Below are positions 11,311 to 23,800 of a stretch of DNA of 64,000 bases, piece after piece; the stretch's first letter is position 1; the number at the start of each line of letters is the position of its first letter. A program made the translations under genes and the position numbers. This DNA is from Saccharum officinarum (lineage: Eukaryota; Streptophyta; Magnoliopsida; Poales; Poaceae), in NCBI GenBank assembly GCA_020631735.1, contig CM036225.1, positions 64,716,662 through 64,780,661 of the forward strand, in the 5' to 3' direction. The notes beneath the pieces are model-generated. The model saw nothing but the letters and a program-made list of their open reading frames with translations. It ran no database searches and was not told the origin of the DNA.

Positions 11311-12018
11311 GTCTAAGAGCCTTGCTCCCAAACCACCATATTTATGGGACAGAGGGAGTATATGTTAGGTAAAATCCAGAGTTTCTTAATAAATCACGTA
11401 TTCAATATTAAGTTTTAATTTAAGAAAATATAAATTAGCTGGAGTTGGAATGCCGTAGAACAGCCAATTTAAACTAATTATATGCATACTTGCTCACCAT
11501 ACAATGTAAATCTTATGTGTTTTGGAATCGTTTGGCCAGATAAATCACACAGGAGTTCTCTTTGTGCATAGAAAAATAGTGCGAGCTTGCAAAACACCTC
11601 CAATGACGATGTCATCATCGGTCTTCGCTTCACGTTATCTATGCATGTGATGTTCACCATGTTCTACTGCTATAATAAGGTCATATGCAAACATGAATAT
11701 TGCACTTTTGACACCACTAATTAAATTAGAAGTAGTATTCAACGGTTAGGTTCATCGTGGTAGAATTGTTTGATTTAACCATGTTTATAGTAAATAGTAT
11801 TAATATTTATATTTTTAACTTAATTTACTATGAAAGTATATTTTATAATCAATTTAATGATACTTATTTTGTCTTATCGTTATCAGTATATTTTTATAAA
11901 ACTTTAGTCAAACTTTAAATTATTTGATTTCTTAAAAAGCTAGAATTGCAAAAAAAAATGACGGCGGAGTAGATATATGAACAATAAAGAATGTAGGCAA
12001 CTTGTATGTCCGTGCCCT

Positions 12019-12130
12019 TAGGGCATGTATAACCCACAGATGAGTTGTCGTCTCCAAGAGCCTCGAATTAGACATATAGACAGTTAAAAAGACAGATCAT
12101 ATAACCCATAGATAAAATGTCGTCTGCAAG
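12019..12130. repeat. Repeated 'ataacccayagat' block
   Basis: 'tataacccacagatgagttgtcgtct' is repeated as 'tataacccatagataaaatgtcgtct' about 80 bases later. This is typical of small MITE interiors, but the ends are not clear. Confidence 0.35.
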
Positions 12131-13990
12131 CTGTTTAATGCTATGCATGTAGTCAAGATCAATCATGAATACCATTTTGTATACCACGGTGTTGCTATTC
12201 GGTAGATAATGGATCACAGCTACGCTCAATTCACACTAACAACATTCAAAATTCCTCATATTGATCTTCTACTTCTCCAGGTAGTCATAACTGGAAGAAA
12301 CAAGATCATATGAGATCTTAGCCAATTAACGACAACCAGCTATCAGACATCATATAACATAAAAACAGGAAAGGCGTCACCCACATCTAAATTAATTTCA
12401 GAGATGAAATATTATTGGTTACGCCATTATTCAATACAAGCCCGACAGCTTAAAAACGCTAAAAGAAGAAATTTGATGCTGAAAAAAGAAACACAAGGAT
12501 GCTGCAAGATGAGCTATCGAGTGAGGCATTGCATCGAACAGCTACCGGGCGTCCTTTTTTTCCTTAACCAACTCATGAATATTAAACTAGTTTGTCATTG
12601 CACGAGCAAACACTGCTACATGGAGTAAGTAGTTGAGCATTAGCAGGCAAACAACATCATGAGTAAATACCAGATGTTGATCCAGAAAGCGCGAGCAGAT
12701 CAAATACTGCTACAAGATGCAGTTTCTCAGCAACAAGAAAAAGGAGAAGGTGACTTGGGCAGCTAGGTCGAGCACTCGAGCTAGCGCATACACCCGTCGC
12801 CGCTCCTGCCTGGCCACCGTGGCCACGGGACCGTCGGGCACCGGCGCAGTCTTGTCCCGCCTTGCTCACGACGAGGTGCGACGGTAGGATACGGGAGCTG
12901 CAATCGACACTGCCGCCACCACGCACCTGGGCTCCAGCGCCACCGCCACCGTGAACAATAATGATAAATAAGGATGGTAAAGTAATCTATTTGTTTATAT
13001 TTCACCGTTTCATAAAATTTATAGGGAATTGCAATTTATCTATCAATAGTTTTTTTTAGAAAAAATACATTAGAGTTTTTAACAGTTGGATATGAAATGT
13101 ACGGTCCGTACATACAATCTTATCTTCTTGTCCCGGTGGCATCCTCCCCTCACCTCTTCAGCCTCTTGTCCCGACATGACCAGAGCTCGAAAGGTCGCGT
13201 TGCGTCTCTTCGTCTCTGCCCGACGGGCGATGGTTCCTCTTCGATATGTGATGTGGCAATCGACGCGACGTCACCACCAGACGAGCTGCTGCCTCTCGAC
13301 ATGGTGCTGCAGGGCGACGCGTTGCCGCCTCCGAACGTGGCGCTGCCACCCGACGTGATCGCCCTTTTGAGAACCATGTAGCCCGTGCGATGTACCCGGC
13401 GAGGTTGAACCCATCACACGGAGACTCCATTAGACATGAGTGGACAACAGGTTAATTTGCAAGCGACTATAACTCTTTAAAAGTGCGGACTCTCAAGGGC
13501 CAGCGGAAGGGGTGACGGGCGGTAAGACGATATGCTATTATTTTATTATTTTATTATTTATTTATTTATTTATTTATTTATTACGGAGAGGGAGGCTTTT
13601 TTTTTAGCTCGGGTTTTTTTTTACAGAAGAAGAGGGTTCTTTTTTTTCCCTGTACGGAGAAGAAGGACTCGACCGTTACTTCTTACCGTGAGGGTAGAGA
13701 TAGGTCTCTCTCTTTTTTTTTTTTTGCCATAGAGAGATGCATGGGATTGCCTTTTCTCACGTAAACAACCAGGACTTTATGTACGTGATATATGTTTTGC
13801 ATCATAATTATCTTGGGATTGGATTAATGCCTCAGATGCACGTGGGCATATACATGTAATCTTAGTTGAGTAGGAGTCTTACTCGAGTCAGAATTTGATA
13901 TATTTGGATTAGTATCAACCTAGTCTTACATGTAATCTTAGTTGAGTAGGAGTCTTACATCTTACGCGGAAATTTTGTCTCTTTATTATA

Positions 13991-15419
13991 TTATATAATA
14001 TATATAGGTATAGATGAGTGGTAGACCATGTCTTACTTAAAAAAAAGGATAGCGATCCAAGGCCCATGAGTTTCCTAAAAAAAAAAAAGGAAGTTTCATC
14101 GTGGCCCAAGGTTTCGTCGCCCTTGGCGCCACAACTGAGGAGAGGAGAAGAGCCCGCTGAGCCGTCGTCGCCGCCGCCGTGGATGCTAAGGCCCCGGCGG
14201 CCGGCCGAGGGATCAGGGGCCACCTCTCTTTCTTCGTGTCTTGTCTAATAATTGCACGAAGAGAGGCATTTCCATCATCTCTTGTCTTGTGTGTACTTCC
14301 TGATCGGCTTGTAAATATGGGCAGTTGTATTGTATCTATGTGAATATAGATATAATACATTTATCATATCCTTGGTCTTGGATGGTAAATTATCCAAGAG
14401 ACGGCAAATCGTGAATGAATGTGCTGACGATGACAAGGATCCAGATCCAGTCTCCTGTGTATTGGTGTATATAGGTACACACAATAGAAAAGCCAGGGCA
14501 AGCCAACTAACAGCCCTGTCAGTTTTAGCAGCCATGTCATTTCTCTCTTGGCTGCCTTCTGCAGCTTCTTCAATCCTACCATCCAGGCACTGGAGCAGAA
14601 CCAAGAGCGTACACTGCACCTGCAGAAGGTTCAGAATTTGGATACGAACACTGCTCGGATTCATCAGAGAAAACACATGGTTTCCTTGGCTGAAACTGAA
14701 AACATCACAGTCTGATGGCTCAGCTGCTGAACGATCGGCGTCGACGGACGATGTTCAGCTCTGCTCAGGCTCCGCAACGCAACAGACAATTTGGATGCTC
14801 CGGGAGTTCCCTCCCACGTTCTTGGGACCTTGCAGACGTTTGGTTCCTGGTGGTTGGCAACTTGGCATGGCACCGCGCCGCCGCTGGTCACGGACGGACA
14901 TCGCATCACACCACATGGATGGATGGAGGATGGTCCATCTCGTCCGGAGCAACAAGACTAGTAGGTGAATTCCGACCAGACCAACAGCTCGTGTCGCGGC
15001 GACCAGAGCAGCACACCTTACCTGACCTGACCTGAATACAAATGGCGTTGCCATCTGCAGGTCCACATGTTTACGTTACATTACATGCGGACCAGGCGTT
15101 GGATGATTCGCTGGCCTACCTGCAACTCCCCAGTTTCGCAAAGGCCATTCTTAATCCTGCAACGTCTCTCCTGTTCCTGCAACGCAAGGCATGAACTGTA
15201 CTGACACTGGGATTTGTTTATGCACCAAATTGGAGCGTGATGCATGAACCTTCCTCGAATTTGTTTAATACTAATATACTGCTGGATGGAAATTGGATTC
15301 TCTGCTCCAGTTACTAGTATCTCAGTTACCTCATTCATCCATGCATGTCATGACTCAACAATCTAAAATTTTGCAACTGTCCTCTTCATCCCTTCCTCCT
15401 CGGCTCCTCCTCCAATTCC
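13991..15419. other. Region with unassigned ORFs upstream of thaumatin-like gene
   Basis: A 212-codon plus-strand ORF (14330-14968) and overlapping minus-strand ORFs (14275-14676, 14364-14582) exist. None shows a domain, clear codon bias or splice structure that I can defend. The minus-strand ORF has a hydrophobic stretch (LLVGLPWLFYCVYLY) that may be chance. The last 400 bases should include the promoter of the thaumatin-like gene, but no clear TATA box was picked. Confidence 0.4.
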
Positions 15420-16464
15420 ATGGGTGCACTTCTCCCTCTTCTCTGCTGCTTTGCATTACTGCTCCAAGGTAACCACTAAATTTACCCAACATGCTTAAAC
15501 AAATTTTCGGAGCAAACAATAGAGGTTACACTTTCTGTTCCTTCTCCTTTTTTTTTCCAAAAAAAAGAATATTTTCAGTTCGAATTGTTTCTTGTGTTAC
15601 ATTTCATGGAGTTCAACGATCAAAATTTTCCACTCCTCTTATACTCATGTGTCTGAGCTCCAGTTGCTTGATGTTCAGACAAGTTCACAAGTCGCAATGT
15701 ATTACTGATCAGCGAGAGCATTGTGATTACCAGGAGCAGATGCCGCGACTTTCACCATCACCAACAGCTGCGGCTACACGGTGTGGCCGGGCATCCTCTC
15801 CAACGCCGGCGCGCCACCACCGTCGACCACGGGCTTCGCGCTGGCCCCGGGGCAGTCGGCCACGGTCACCGTGGCCGCGTCGTGGTCGGGCCGCATCTGG
15901 GCGCGCACGCTCTGCGCCACCAACACCTCCACGGGCGCCTTCGCGTGCGCCACCGCCGACTGCGGCTCGGGTGCCGTCGAGTGCTCCGGCCGCGGCGCCG
16001 CGCCGCCAGCAACCCTGGCGGAACTCACGCTCGCCGGCGGCCGCGCCGGCGGGGACGACTTCTACGACGTCAGCCTCGTGGACGGATTCAACGTGCCGAT
16101 GCTCGTCGCGCCGCGGGTGGCAGCCGCCAACGGGAGCAGCTGCCGGCCCACGGGGTGCGCCGCCGACCTGAACGCGGCGTGCCCCACGGAGCTGCGCGTC
16201 CCCGCGGGGGGCGGCGGGGGCGCGGGGGCGCCGGCGGTGGCGTGCAGGAGCGCGTGCGAGGCGTTCGCGGCGGCTGAGTACTGCTGCAGCGGCGCGTACG
16301 GGTCGCCGGCGACGTGCGCGCCCACGGCCTACTCCCGCTTCTTCAAGGCCGCGTGCCCGTCCGCCTACAGCTACGCGTACGATGACGCCACGTCCACCTT
16401 CACCTGTGCTTCCACGGCCGGCGGCGGCTACGACGTCGTCTTCTGCCCCAGCGCGTCCAGGTAA
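15420..16464 (+). CDS. Thaumatin-like protein (PR-5 family)
   Basis: Two exons: 15420-15468 and 15734-16464. The intron 15469-15733 has GT..AG ends. The joined frame gives 259 residues. Residues 1-20 form a signal peptide (hydrophobic LLPLLCCFALLL, then ADA before the mature ATFTITNSCGY), so the product is probably secreted to the apoplast. The mature part has 16 cysteines, the number that forms the eight disulfides of full-size thaumatin-like proteins. The family signature is present as GAFACATADCGSGAVEC. The acidic-cleft residues appear in GRIWART, TLAELTL, YDVSLVDGFNVPM and CAADLN. A short Gly-rich insertion (PAGGGGGAGAP) lies in the middle. The family includes pathogen-induced antifungal and beta-glucan-binding proteins; the function of this member is inferred. 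The terminal TAA sits in a good splice donor (CCAG|GTAAAA), so a further C-terminal exon in some transcripts cannot be excluded. Confidence 0.92.
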
Positions 16465-16730
16465 AATCACGAGCAGATTTTAAATCACGTTTCAAAGTGA
16501 AGTAAAACTCAAACGACCGGTTCAAATCCGCAACATTTTGGTCAGTCTGATCTGATAGGCACGCGATTTTACGTCCTTGTTTATCCGATCGATCGATTGG
16601 TTAGTTTCGACGCAAGTTGCAGCTAGTTTTCAGGTCAATCATTTTGCTTGCGATCACCCGTTTCAATCATATTACTAAAATATAAAAAACAGGCATCATC
16701 GTGATTGAGCCAGGGCCGTCGTGCGTTTAC

Positions 16731-16982
16731 GGTCTCGTTTAATCACCCTTAAATTTTAATATGCAAAAAGAAGATTCTCCATCATATCAAAATGTCAGCA
16801 CATATATAGAGTACTAAATGTAGATGAAATCAAAAACTAATTACACAGTTTTATTGTACTTTGCGAGACGAATATCTTAAGAATAATTAATCAATGTTTA
16901 GACAATTATTACCAAATAAAAACAAAATTACTATAGTGCAGTACAGTAAATCGGGGCCGGAATCGGCCATCTAAACATGGCC
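16731..16982. mobile_element. MITE, GGCC-TGTTTAGTT family
   Basis: Ends 'ggtctcgtttaat' and 'atctaaacatggcc' are imperfect inverted repeats flanked by TAC on both sides (16728-16730, 16983-16985). The interior contains 'aactaattacacagttt' and 'tttgcgagacgaat', shared with the other copies in the window. It lies about 270 bases 3' of the thaumatin-like stop codon. Confidence 0.75.
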
Positions 16983-17740
16983 TACATGCCATCGCGCAGT
17001 CATGATCCTAATGCATTTTTTTATTTTTTTTATGTGTCCTCGTTATTTCATCATTTAGCCGTACAATTGCGTTTGCAAAGTCGACGGTACGATCCAATGC
17101 GGCAATGCTCATTTCTTGTCTTGTCACTGGTTTATTAATACTCCTCTGTTTCAATACCACTGCACATCTCGTTTTTTAGTCAGATTAATTTCAAATTTAA
17201 TTAACTTTTTCTTTAAAAAATATCAGCATTTGTATCTAAGTGGTCAAAGATTAGTTGACTATTCATAGAGATGTGATTTTTTTTTGACGGAGGCATTGCA
17301 TTGATGCATTAGCTAATTGTCGCGGTGCTTGCGGCCTGGCCGATGCAGCCTAAAATCCGGCGGGAATCCCGAGGCGGCAGGCCTGCCGCCCTCAAAGATG
17401 GAGTTCTCTGGACACGACGCAGGCAGGTTGAGGACGACGACGAGGGACGCGGTGGCGGCGCTCCTGCAGACGGTCGTCGTCTTCTCGGCGATGTGGAGGC
17501 GATGGTGATGGTGATCTGAAACCAACAACCATCGCCTACTGGCAATGGCTACCCTGCCAATTGGCATGCTTGGATGAGAGATTTTTTTACTGTGACAGGA
17601 GTTGAACAGCTTAGCTAGTAGTTCGATCAAAGTTTTTTTTACTATAGTTTGATCAAAGAGTTGAGAGGTGCGATCTACACATGTTGCCATGTTGGTACAT
17701 TGAGCCAAAATTTTTTTGTTTGCTAAATATTACTATATGC
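16983..17740. other. Spacer with short GC-rich ORFs
   Basis: Around 17310-17520 the sequence is GC-rich and open in several frames; the plus-strand ORF at 17396-17514 starts MEFSGHDAGRL. No family was recognised. It may be a captured exon fragment or a small gene remnant. Confidence 0.35.
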
Positions 17741-19210
17741 ATTTCATCATGTTAGAGAAGAGTATCATTTATTACGTATAGTGTACGAGAGTGAGAAGAT
17801 GAGTGTTGATCAAGTCTCGGAGTAGGTCCATCCACCAGAGGTGTTGATGTCTATTGGAACTCTCTGAGGAAAACTAACTTCTCTACAGCGAAGGCAAGCC
17901 CCGGTGCATTTAAACCCTTTCTTGAGTTTTACGAATCTTTATCACTGTTACTATGGTTTATTGCATTAAGTAATTAGGAATTGAGTGATAACCAAATTGC
18001 TGCATTATCATCCTTGATTATTGTGATATCACCCTTGGTACCTGTTTTATTGAAAAATGCGTAGTATGCTTTGCTATGCTTAATAAGTTAGGCTTTTAAA
18101 TGAAATGCTTATATGACCACGATGGTATACTTGAAATTTAAGAATGAACTTGAAGATCGGGCGGGTGGTTTGACCACTGCTAACTTGCATTGAGAAAGGA
18201 GTCTCAATGTAGTGTTTTCGCCTTGTCAATTAAGGACCATTGGTTGTAGGCCCGCTTGTGTTTCAAGACTTTGCAACTAGCCTCATGCCTTGGGTAAGCC
18301 CAAAATATTAGTGATTTCATTTCTAGAACGTCCAACCTCTCACTGGGAGTGGAGAGATGGCGGGAGTAGCATGTACCCTCGGGGCTAGAATTGGGTCGGG
18401 TTCGAGGAGTACTGTACTCTCGGGTGGCGATGGACACGTTCTGGTCTTGGGAGATCTAAATGAGGGTTGGCATATGCAAGATATGGTTTTACATATGTCG
18501 TGAGGATAGAGATCCCCAGCTGGGTATAATCGGTTCGAATCGTCGTTGGAGACTCGATCGCCTGACCTGCATCGTAGTTAAGAACTGGAATTGGAAGAAA
18601 GAATAAGAAAATAATCTTGATGATAATTACTTTGCTCTAGATTAGGATCACTTAGAATTGGTTAATGAACCATCAATGATAAAAATAAAATGTTGAAAGT
18701 AAGGACTTACTTTAGTAAGTTTTTCTGCAAAACAAATTTGGATTTTTTTAATACCCGTACCTTGATTCCTTAAAGCCAGCATATCCTTGGAGTCTTTTCT
18801 TTTCGTCGGGTAAGTCTTGCGGAGTACAATTGAGTACTCAGGGTTTGTTAAACCCTGTTGCAGGTACTGACTGGTGCTGTTAACCGGGGTCATGTCGGCG
18901 GGCTCGATATGATCTGGTTGTCCTCTCTTGACTTAGGTGCTCTACCTAAGTTGTCTTCTATAGTTCTACTAAACTTCCGCCATTTAAGTTAAGTTTATAA
19001 AAGTTAACTTAATCATGATTTGTAAATCTATTGTTGTTATTCTTTCGCACTCTGATGTAAGTTTTGTATAAATGTTGTAATGTTGTAGTTACTCCTTTGT
19101 TGATCCTAGTATAAGTTGTCAAACATAGTTGAATCGGGGTCCTGCGAGGGCACCCGACAGATCTTCTTAGGTTATGTGGTGTATATGCATAGCCGTCAGA
19201 GGTCTTCGGG
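17741..19210 (+). mobile_element. Gypsy-LTR-like sequence (family not fixed)
   Basis: About 1.5 kb without ORFs whose text resembles LTR and untranslated parts of grass gypsy elements: 'gagtactcagggtttgttaaaccctgttgcaggtactgac', 'gcctgacctgcatcgta', 'ctctcactgggagtggagag'. Neither a target duplication nor a PBS was found, so it is probably a fragment or degraded solo LTR. Confidence 0.35.
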
Positions 19211-19219
19211 ACAATGACA

Positions 19220-20440
19220 GGTGCATGTGGGCCATATAATCTATGAGGTTCTGCTACAGTCCATGGCTTCCATCCAGAAGCGGCTTCCTAGAAGCGGGCC
19301 TAACAAAAAAACAAAATCACCACTCCCTTGTGCTTATCCGTCGCAGCCCCCACTCCTTCGTGCTTATCCATCGGGTCTCAAAGCAACGTGGCTGCTCATT
19401 ATCCGCGCCTCTTCCCCCACCGTGCGTCGGTTGCCATGCCATGCCCTACCGCCCCGCGCCCCATCACCGGCCGCACTGCGCGCCTGTCCCAGACACCTAT
19501 GCCCCTCGCTCTCTCGCCGTCCGTCCATCCGTCCGTCTCCCATCGTCGTCCTGCACGCCGCTAACCCAGCCATGGTCGCTGGGCGCATGTGTCGTGGCAC
19601 CTCAGGTCTTCCCCAACCGAGCAAGGGCACCCACGAGCGCGGGCGGTGCTGGTGGTGTTCACGCGTCGCAGCTCGGCGCCGACTCTGACCCCGACGGCTG
19701 GAATCGACCGGCCCAGCCTTCTCCTCCCATATATGTTGCATATGTATGTTTAAAGTGTTACAGGCGTTCTGATGTATGTTGCAATTGTTCATCTTGATGT
19801 TGCAAAAGTAGATCGAAGGATGTTGCACATGTTGCATATGTTGCGAGTGTTTTGAGAGATATGTTGCAAGCATTTGTTCAAAATGTTTCATCTATTTCTA
19901 GACATATATTGCAACCGTTTTTTATCTAGATGTTGCATATGTTAAAGTATGTTCCAAATGTTTAAGTTGTTTCAGTCTTATGTTGCATCAAGTGGTTTCA
20001 TATTACAAGTTGCAAGCGTTTTATTTAGGATGTTTCATGTGTTTCACACACATGTTGCAAAACCATGTTTATGTTTCATCTGTTTTCAGTCTTATGTTGC
20101 ATTCATGTCGCAAGTGTTTTATGTTGTTCGGTCGGGGGCTGGCGGACGGGGCAACCGGCGCGTCTGGGGGCCGCCGGACGAGGGCACTAGGGGTCGGCGG
20201 AGAAGGGTGCTGCGGTCGAGGCGCTCTGGGGGCGTGCTTGTCCTCAGCTGCTCATCCCGTCTCTTGAGGGAGTGCTGCCGGCGCAGAGAGATGAGGGGGT
20301 CAAGGCTACCGGCGGAGTGCGCGCTTGGGGTAGGGCAAAGGCGGACGGAGAGCGGGCTGCAATGGACTGTCACTGGGAGCTAGGCCTGTTCAGTTCGCTA
20401 GGACCTGCGTCCGAACGTCTAGGCACTAGTGCCTCCCATG
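19220..20440. mobile_element. Grass dispersed repeat with TGTTGCA-rich core
   Basis: GC-rich flanks (19230-19720 and 20130-20390) enclose 19730-20120. There, short degenerate units built on 'atgttgca', 'tgtttca', 'gcaagtgtttt' and 'gcaagcgttttat' repeat many times. This layout occurs in a common grass transposon-derived repeat; the superfamily is not assigned. ORFs in the GC-rich parts overlap in all frames and are not credible genes. Confidence 0.45.
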
Positions 20441-20879
20441 ATGAATTGTATGTCAAGACTATTGAACTAATATGGCTTCATGTTTTTAGTATCTTTCTGT
20501 AAATATGGGAAATGTTTAGCTTAGAATAAAAGTCGACTTAAATTAGAACGGAGGGAGTATAAATAAATTTGGTGCGCCACTCTATCGGTCAGCTCAGTAA
20601 CCAGATAGAGATAGTTCACCTGACCCCACCAGATGGAGCCGGTTCCGTGGGATGGCAAGCTCAGGTAAATGCAAACCACTAATTAGACTGAACTAGAGTT
20701 TGTATAGGTACAAAGACAGACAAAAATCCCGTATCACGTTGCATGGGAAAAATGGGCGTCCCTCAGAACCATCGCATTCATAAACACCAGGCAGTGAGTG
20801 GAGCTCCCCAATATCACATTTTCCTACTAAGCGGGAGCTATAGCTAGACTTCAAACAAATCCGGAAGACGAAACCACGC
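20441..20879. other. 3' flank and probable 3' UTR of the HSP90 gene
   Basis: Lies directly downstream of the minus-strand KDEL stop. A Stowaway-like end ('acggagggagta') is at about 20541-20560. No polyadenylation site could be fixed. Confidence 0.4.
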
Positions 20880-23800
20880 CTACAGCTCGTCCTTGTCGTA
20901 GGACGGCTCCGAGTCCTCCTTGGCCGGCTCCTTCTCTTCCACCTCCGGCTGCTCCTCGGCCTCATCTTCCTCCTCCACGGTCGCATCGGGGCTCAGGTCA
21001 AGGCTCTTCTGCACCGACTTGTAGATGCTGGACGCGAACTCCTTGGGGTCGGGGAGGTTGAACCCGCTCTCCATCAGGGCCGTCTGGTACACCAGCCTCG
21101 CCGTGTGCTTCAGCTCCTCGCTCTGTTTCCGTTGCAATCAACGAGCAAACGAATTAACATCGATCAATTAGCGTCGTTTCATTTCATCCTCCCATGATCC
21201 CATGGTTTGTACGTAAAGCTCTTAGGAAGTGCAGATAAGGTAAGGTACCTCGTTGTCCTGGGCGACCTTGTCGCGGAGCTCCTTGATGATGGGGTGCCTG
21301 GGGTTGATCTCGAGCACCCTCTTGCCGCGCATGTACGCCTGCTTGCTCGAGTCCGACAGGGTCTGCGCCTGCATGATCTTCTCCATGTTGGCACTCCACC
21401 CGTACTTGGAGGTGACGACGACACAGGGGGTGTTGTGCAGTCGGTTGCTGATCTTCACCGAGTCCACGTTCTCGCTTTCCAGGGCCTTCTTCCACCAGTC
21501 GGTCAGCTCCTTGAATGACTCCTTGAGGTCCTTGAGCTTTGAGTCCTTACCCAGCTTCAGGCCCTCCTTGGACACGTTCTGGAACTTCTTGTCCTCGTAG
21601 TCCATCAGGTATTGCATCAGGTACTCGTCCACAGGGTCAGTGAAGAAAATAACCTGCAAAACGAAACATAGTTCACAAGCTGTATCCAGATCCCGCTAAA
21701 GCCAAATGAAAAGGCAACTAGAAGGGACAAAAGCATGTGACGCAGTGCCCCGGCCTTGATTCCTGAATGGATAACTATTTTATTACACCAAGATCAGCAA
21801 CATACCTCGTAGTTCTTCTTGGTTAGCCTCTCAAGGAATGGAGACTTCTCCAGCTGCTCTTTGCTGCTTCCCGTGATGTAGAAGATGTCTTTCTGCCCTG
21901 GCTTCATCCTTGAAATGTACTCGTCAAGGGAGGTAAGTTTGCCATCTGACTTGGTACTGAGGCAAGCAAATATAAGATCAGTTTTCTTTTGCCCAAAACA
22001 TACAATTAAAGACGATGTTTGGAAAAGAGTAGGAAAGGACAAACCTCTCAAATCTAAGAAGCTTCGCAAGGCGGTTCCTGTTAGTTGCGTCTTCAATGAT
22101 ACCCAGCTTGATTGATTTGCCAAACTCATTCCAGAACTTGGCGTACTGGCCCTTCTTCTCCTCCAGCTCACTTTTCTCTTCATCTGATTCGAGAACATTT
22201 TTTCAGTACTGTAATACAGTATGTGACGCATTCATTGAGGAAAACCCCATTACCTGTCTTATCCTTGTTGCTGTACTCATCAGGGTCTTCTTCAGCAAGT
22301 TTCCTAATCATGTCTAGAGCTTTGCGGATCAGCTTCTTCTTGATGGTCTTGAGACTGCTATGTTGTTGAAGCATTTCTCGTGACACATTCAGGGGCAGTG
22401 TGTCTGAGTCAACAATACCCTACAGAGAAAATCAATGTAAGATTTAGTCTGCTATATCAATGGATTGAATTGAATAGTATATGTGTTTCTTGAAATAGTA
22501 ATACAGTACCCTCAAAAAGCTGAGATACTTTGGAAGAAGGTCATCAAATTCATCAGAGATGAAAACTCTTCTAACATACAACTTGAGGTTTGACTTGTTA
22601 CTGTTGTAGTAACTCTCATAGAGATCATGTGGAGCCTTCGGGGGAATAAAGAGCAAAGCTTTGAACTCAACATCTCCTTCTGCAGTGAAGTGGCTCCAAC
22701 CCATAGGCTTGTCATCACCGAAATCCTGAAAAATAATTGCTAGGTTACATAAATATTTCTTAAACAACGTGTACAAACAAAGCTTTCTTTGACAAAAAAA
22801 TGTGGAGTACTACTAATTCATCGCCACAGTATTTACCTTGGCTAGTGAGTGGTAAAACTTTGAGTATTCTTCATCAGTAACCTCCTTTGGGCTGCGAAGC
22901 CATACAGCCTTCACATCATTCAGAAGTTCCCACTCAGAAGTAGTCTCCTTTATTGTCTTTGTCTTGGGCTTTTTCTCTTTCTCTTCACCATCTTCTGTCT
23001 CTTCCTCCTCTGTAGTTTCTGGGGCTGTTAAGAAACACATGATGCATTAGCACCCAAACACATGACTACCATTTCAGGAGAATAAACAAATTCGACTTAC
23101 TTGAATCCTCTTCATCACTTGTCTCCCCATCATCAGCTGGCACTTCAACATCAACCTCCTTGGTTGACCACAAATAAATAGGGAAGTTGATGAACTCAGA
23201 GTACTTCTTCACCAAATCCTGCATAAAAGAGAATTCAAATTAAACAACTGTAACAAGAGATGCACAGAATAACAGATATATTTGTCTTATACAGTCTATA
23301 AGAGATGTGTTTCATCATTATAAAATGTGTCTAACCCAAGTGGTGCACAGGAAAAACAAGCATGCTTCACTTGCTCTCACACAGTAACAAGAAAACTATC
23401 TCATGATTAATGTATGCACTCAGTGAAAATAGAATATTATTACCAGTGACAGTTGCTATGCAATCTGCCATTGCTGTAAAAACGAAAAAAATTGACCACA
23501 TGACTTCTGAAAAGATCTGATTGAAATTCCTAGATAGCACTGTTGGTGTCATGACCAAGTCTAATAGAAGATGCTGATTTCAGATAACACAATTGGACTT
23601 CAACTTGAAATACAGATAACAGCTACAACTACCTCGGTGCCCATTGTACATTTGCAGCAGAAGCCAGTTAATCTAAATAAAAAACAAATGAATATGGACC
23701 TACCTTTAGCTTATCCTCTTCCAAGTACTCCTTGGCCTCATCTCGCAGATGTAATCTTATCTCAGTTCCACGGCCAAGGGGCTCGTTCCATGTGTCCTCA

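Larger units (their letters stand above)
9770..13990. other. AT-rich intergenic DNA with MITE fragments
   Basis: No gene was recognised. A Helitron-3'-end-like string on the minus strand lies at about 12583-12612 ('actagtttgtcattgcacgagc', whose complement ends in CTAGT). The short ORFs at 12657-13005 and 13086-13430 are GC-rich but match nothing I know. Poly-T and TTTA runs occupy 13530-13730, and a direct repeat of about 30 bases lies at 13852 and 13929. Confidence 0.5.

Noticed and set aside
14330..14968. 212-codon plus-strand ORF as a gene
   Set aside because: No recognisable domain, overlapping open frames on the other strand, no splice or conservation evidence.
15727..16470. 247-codon minus-strand ORF
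   Set aside because: Antisense shadow of the GC-rich thaumatin-like exon; Arg/Ala/Gly-rich with no domain.
18525..18545. tRNA-like 'ggttcgaatc' box
   Set aside because: No cloverleaf or A-box at the right distance; lies in LTR-like sequence.
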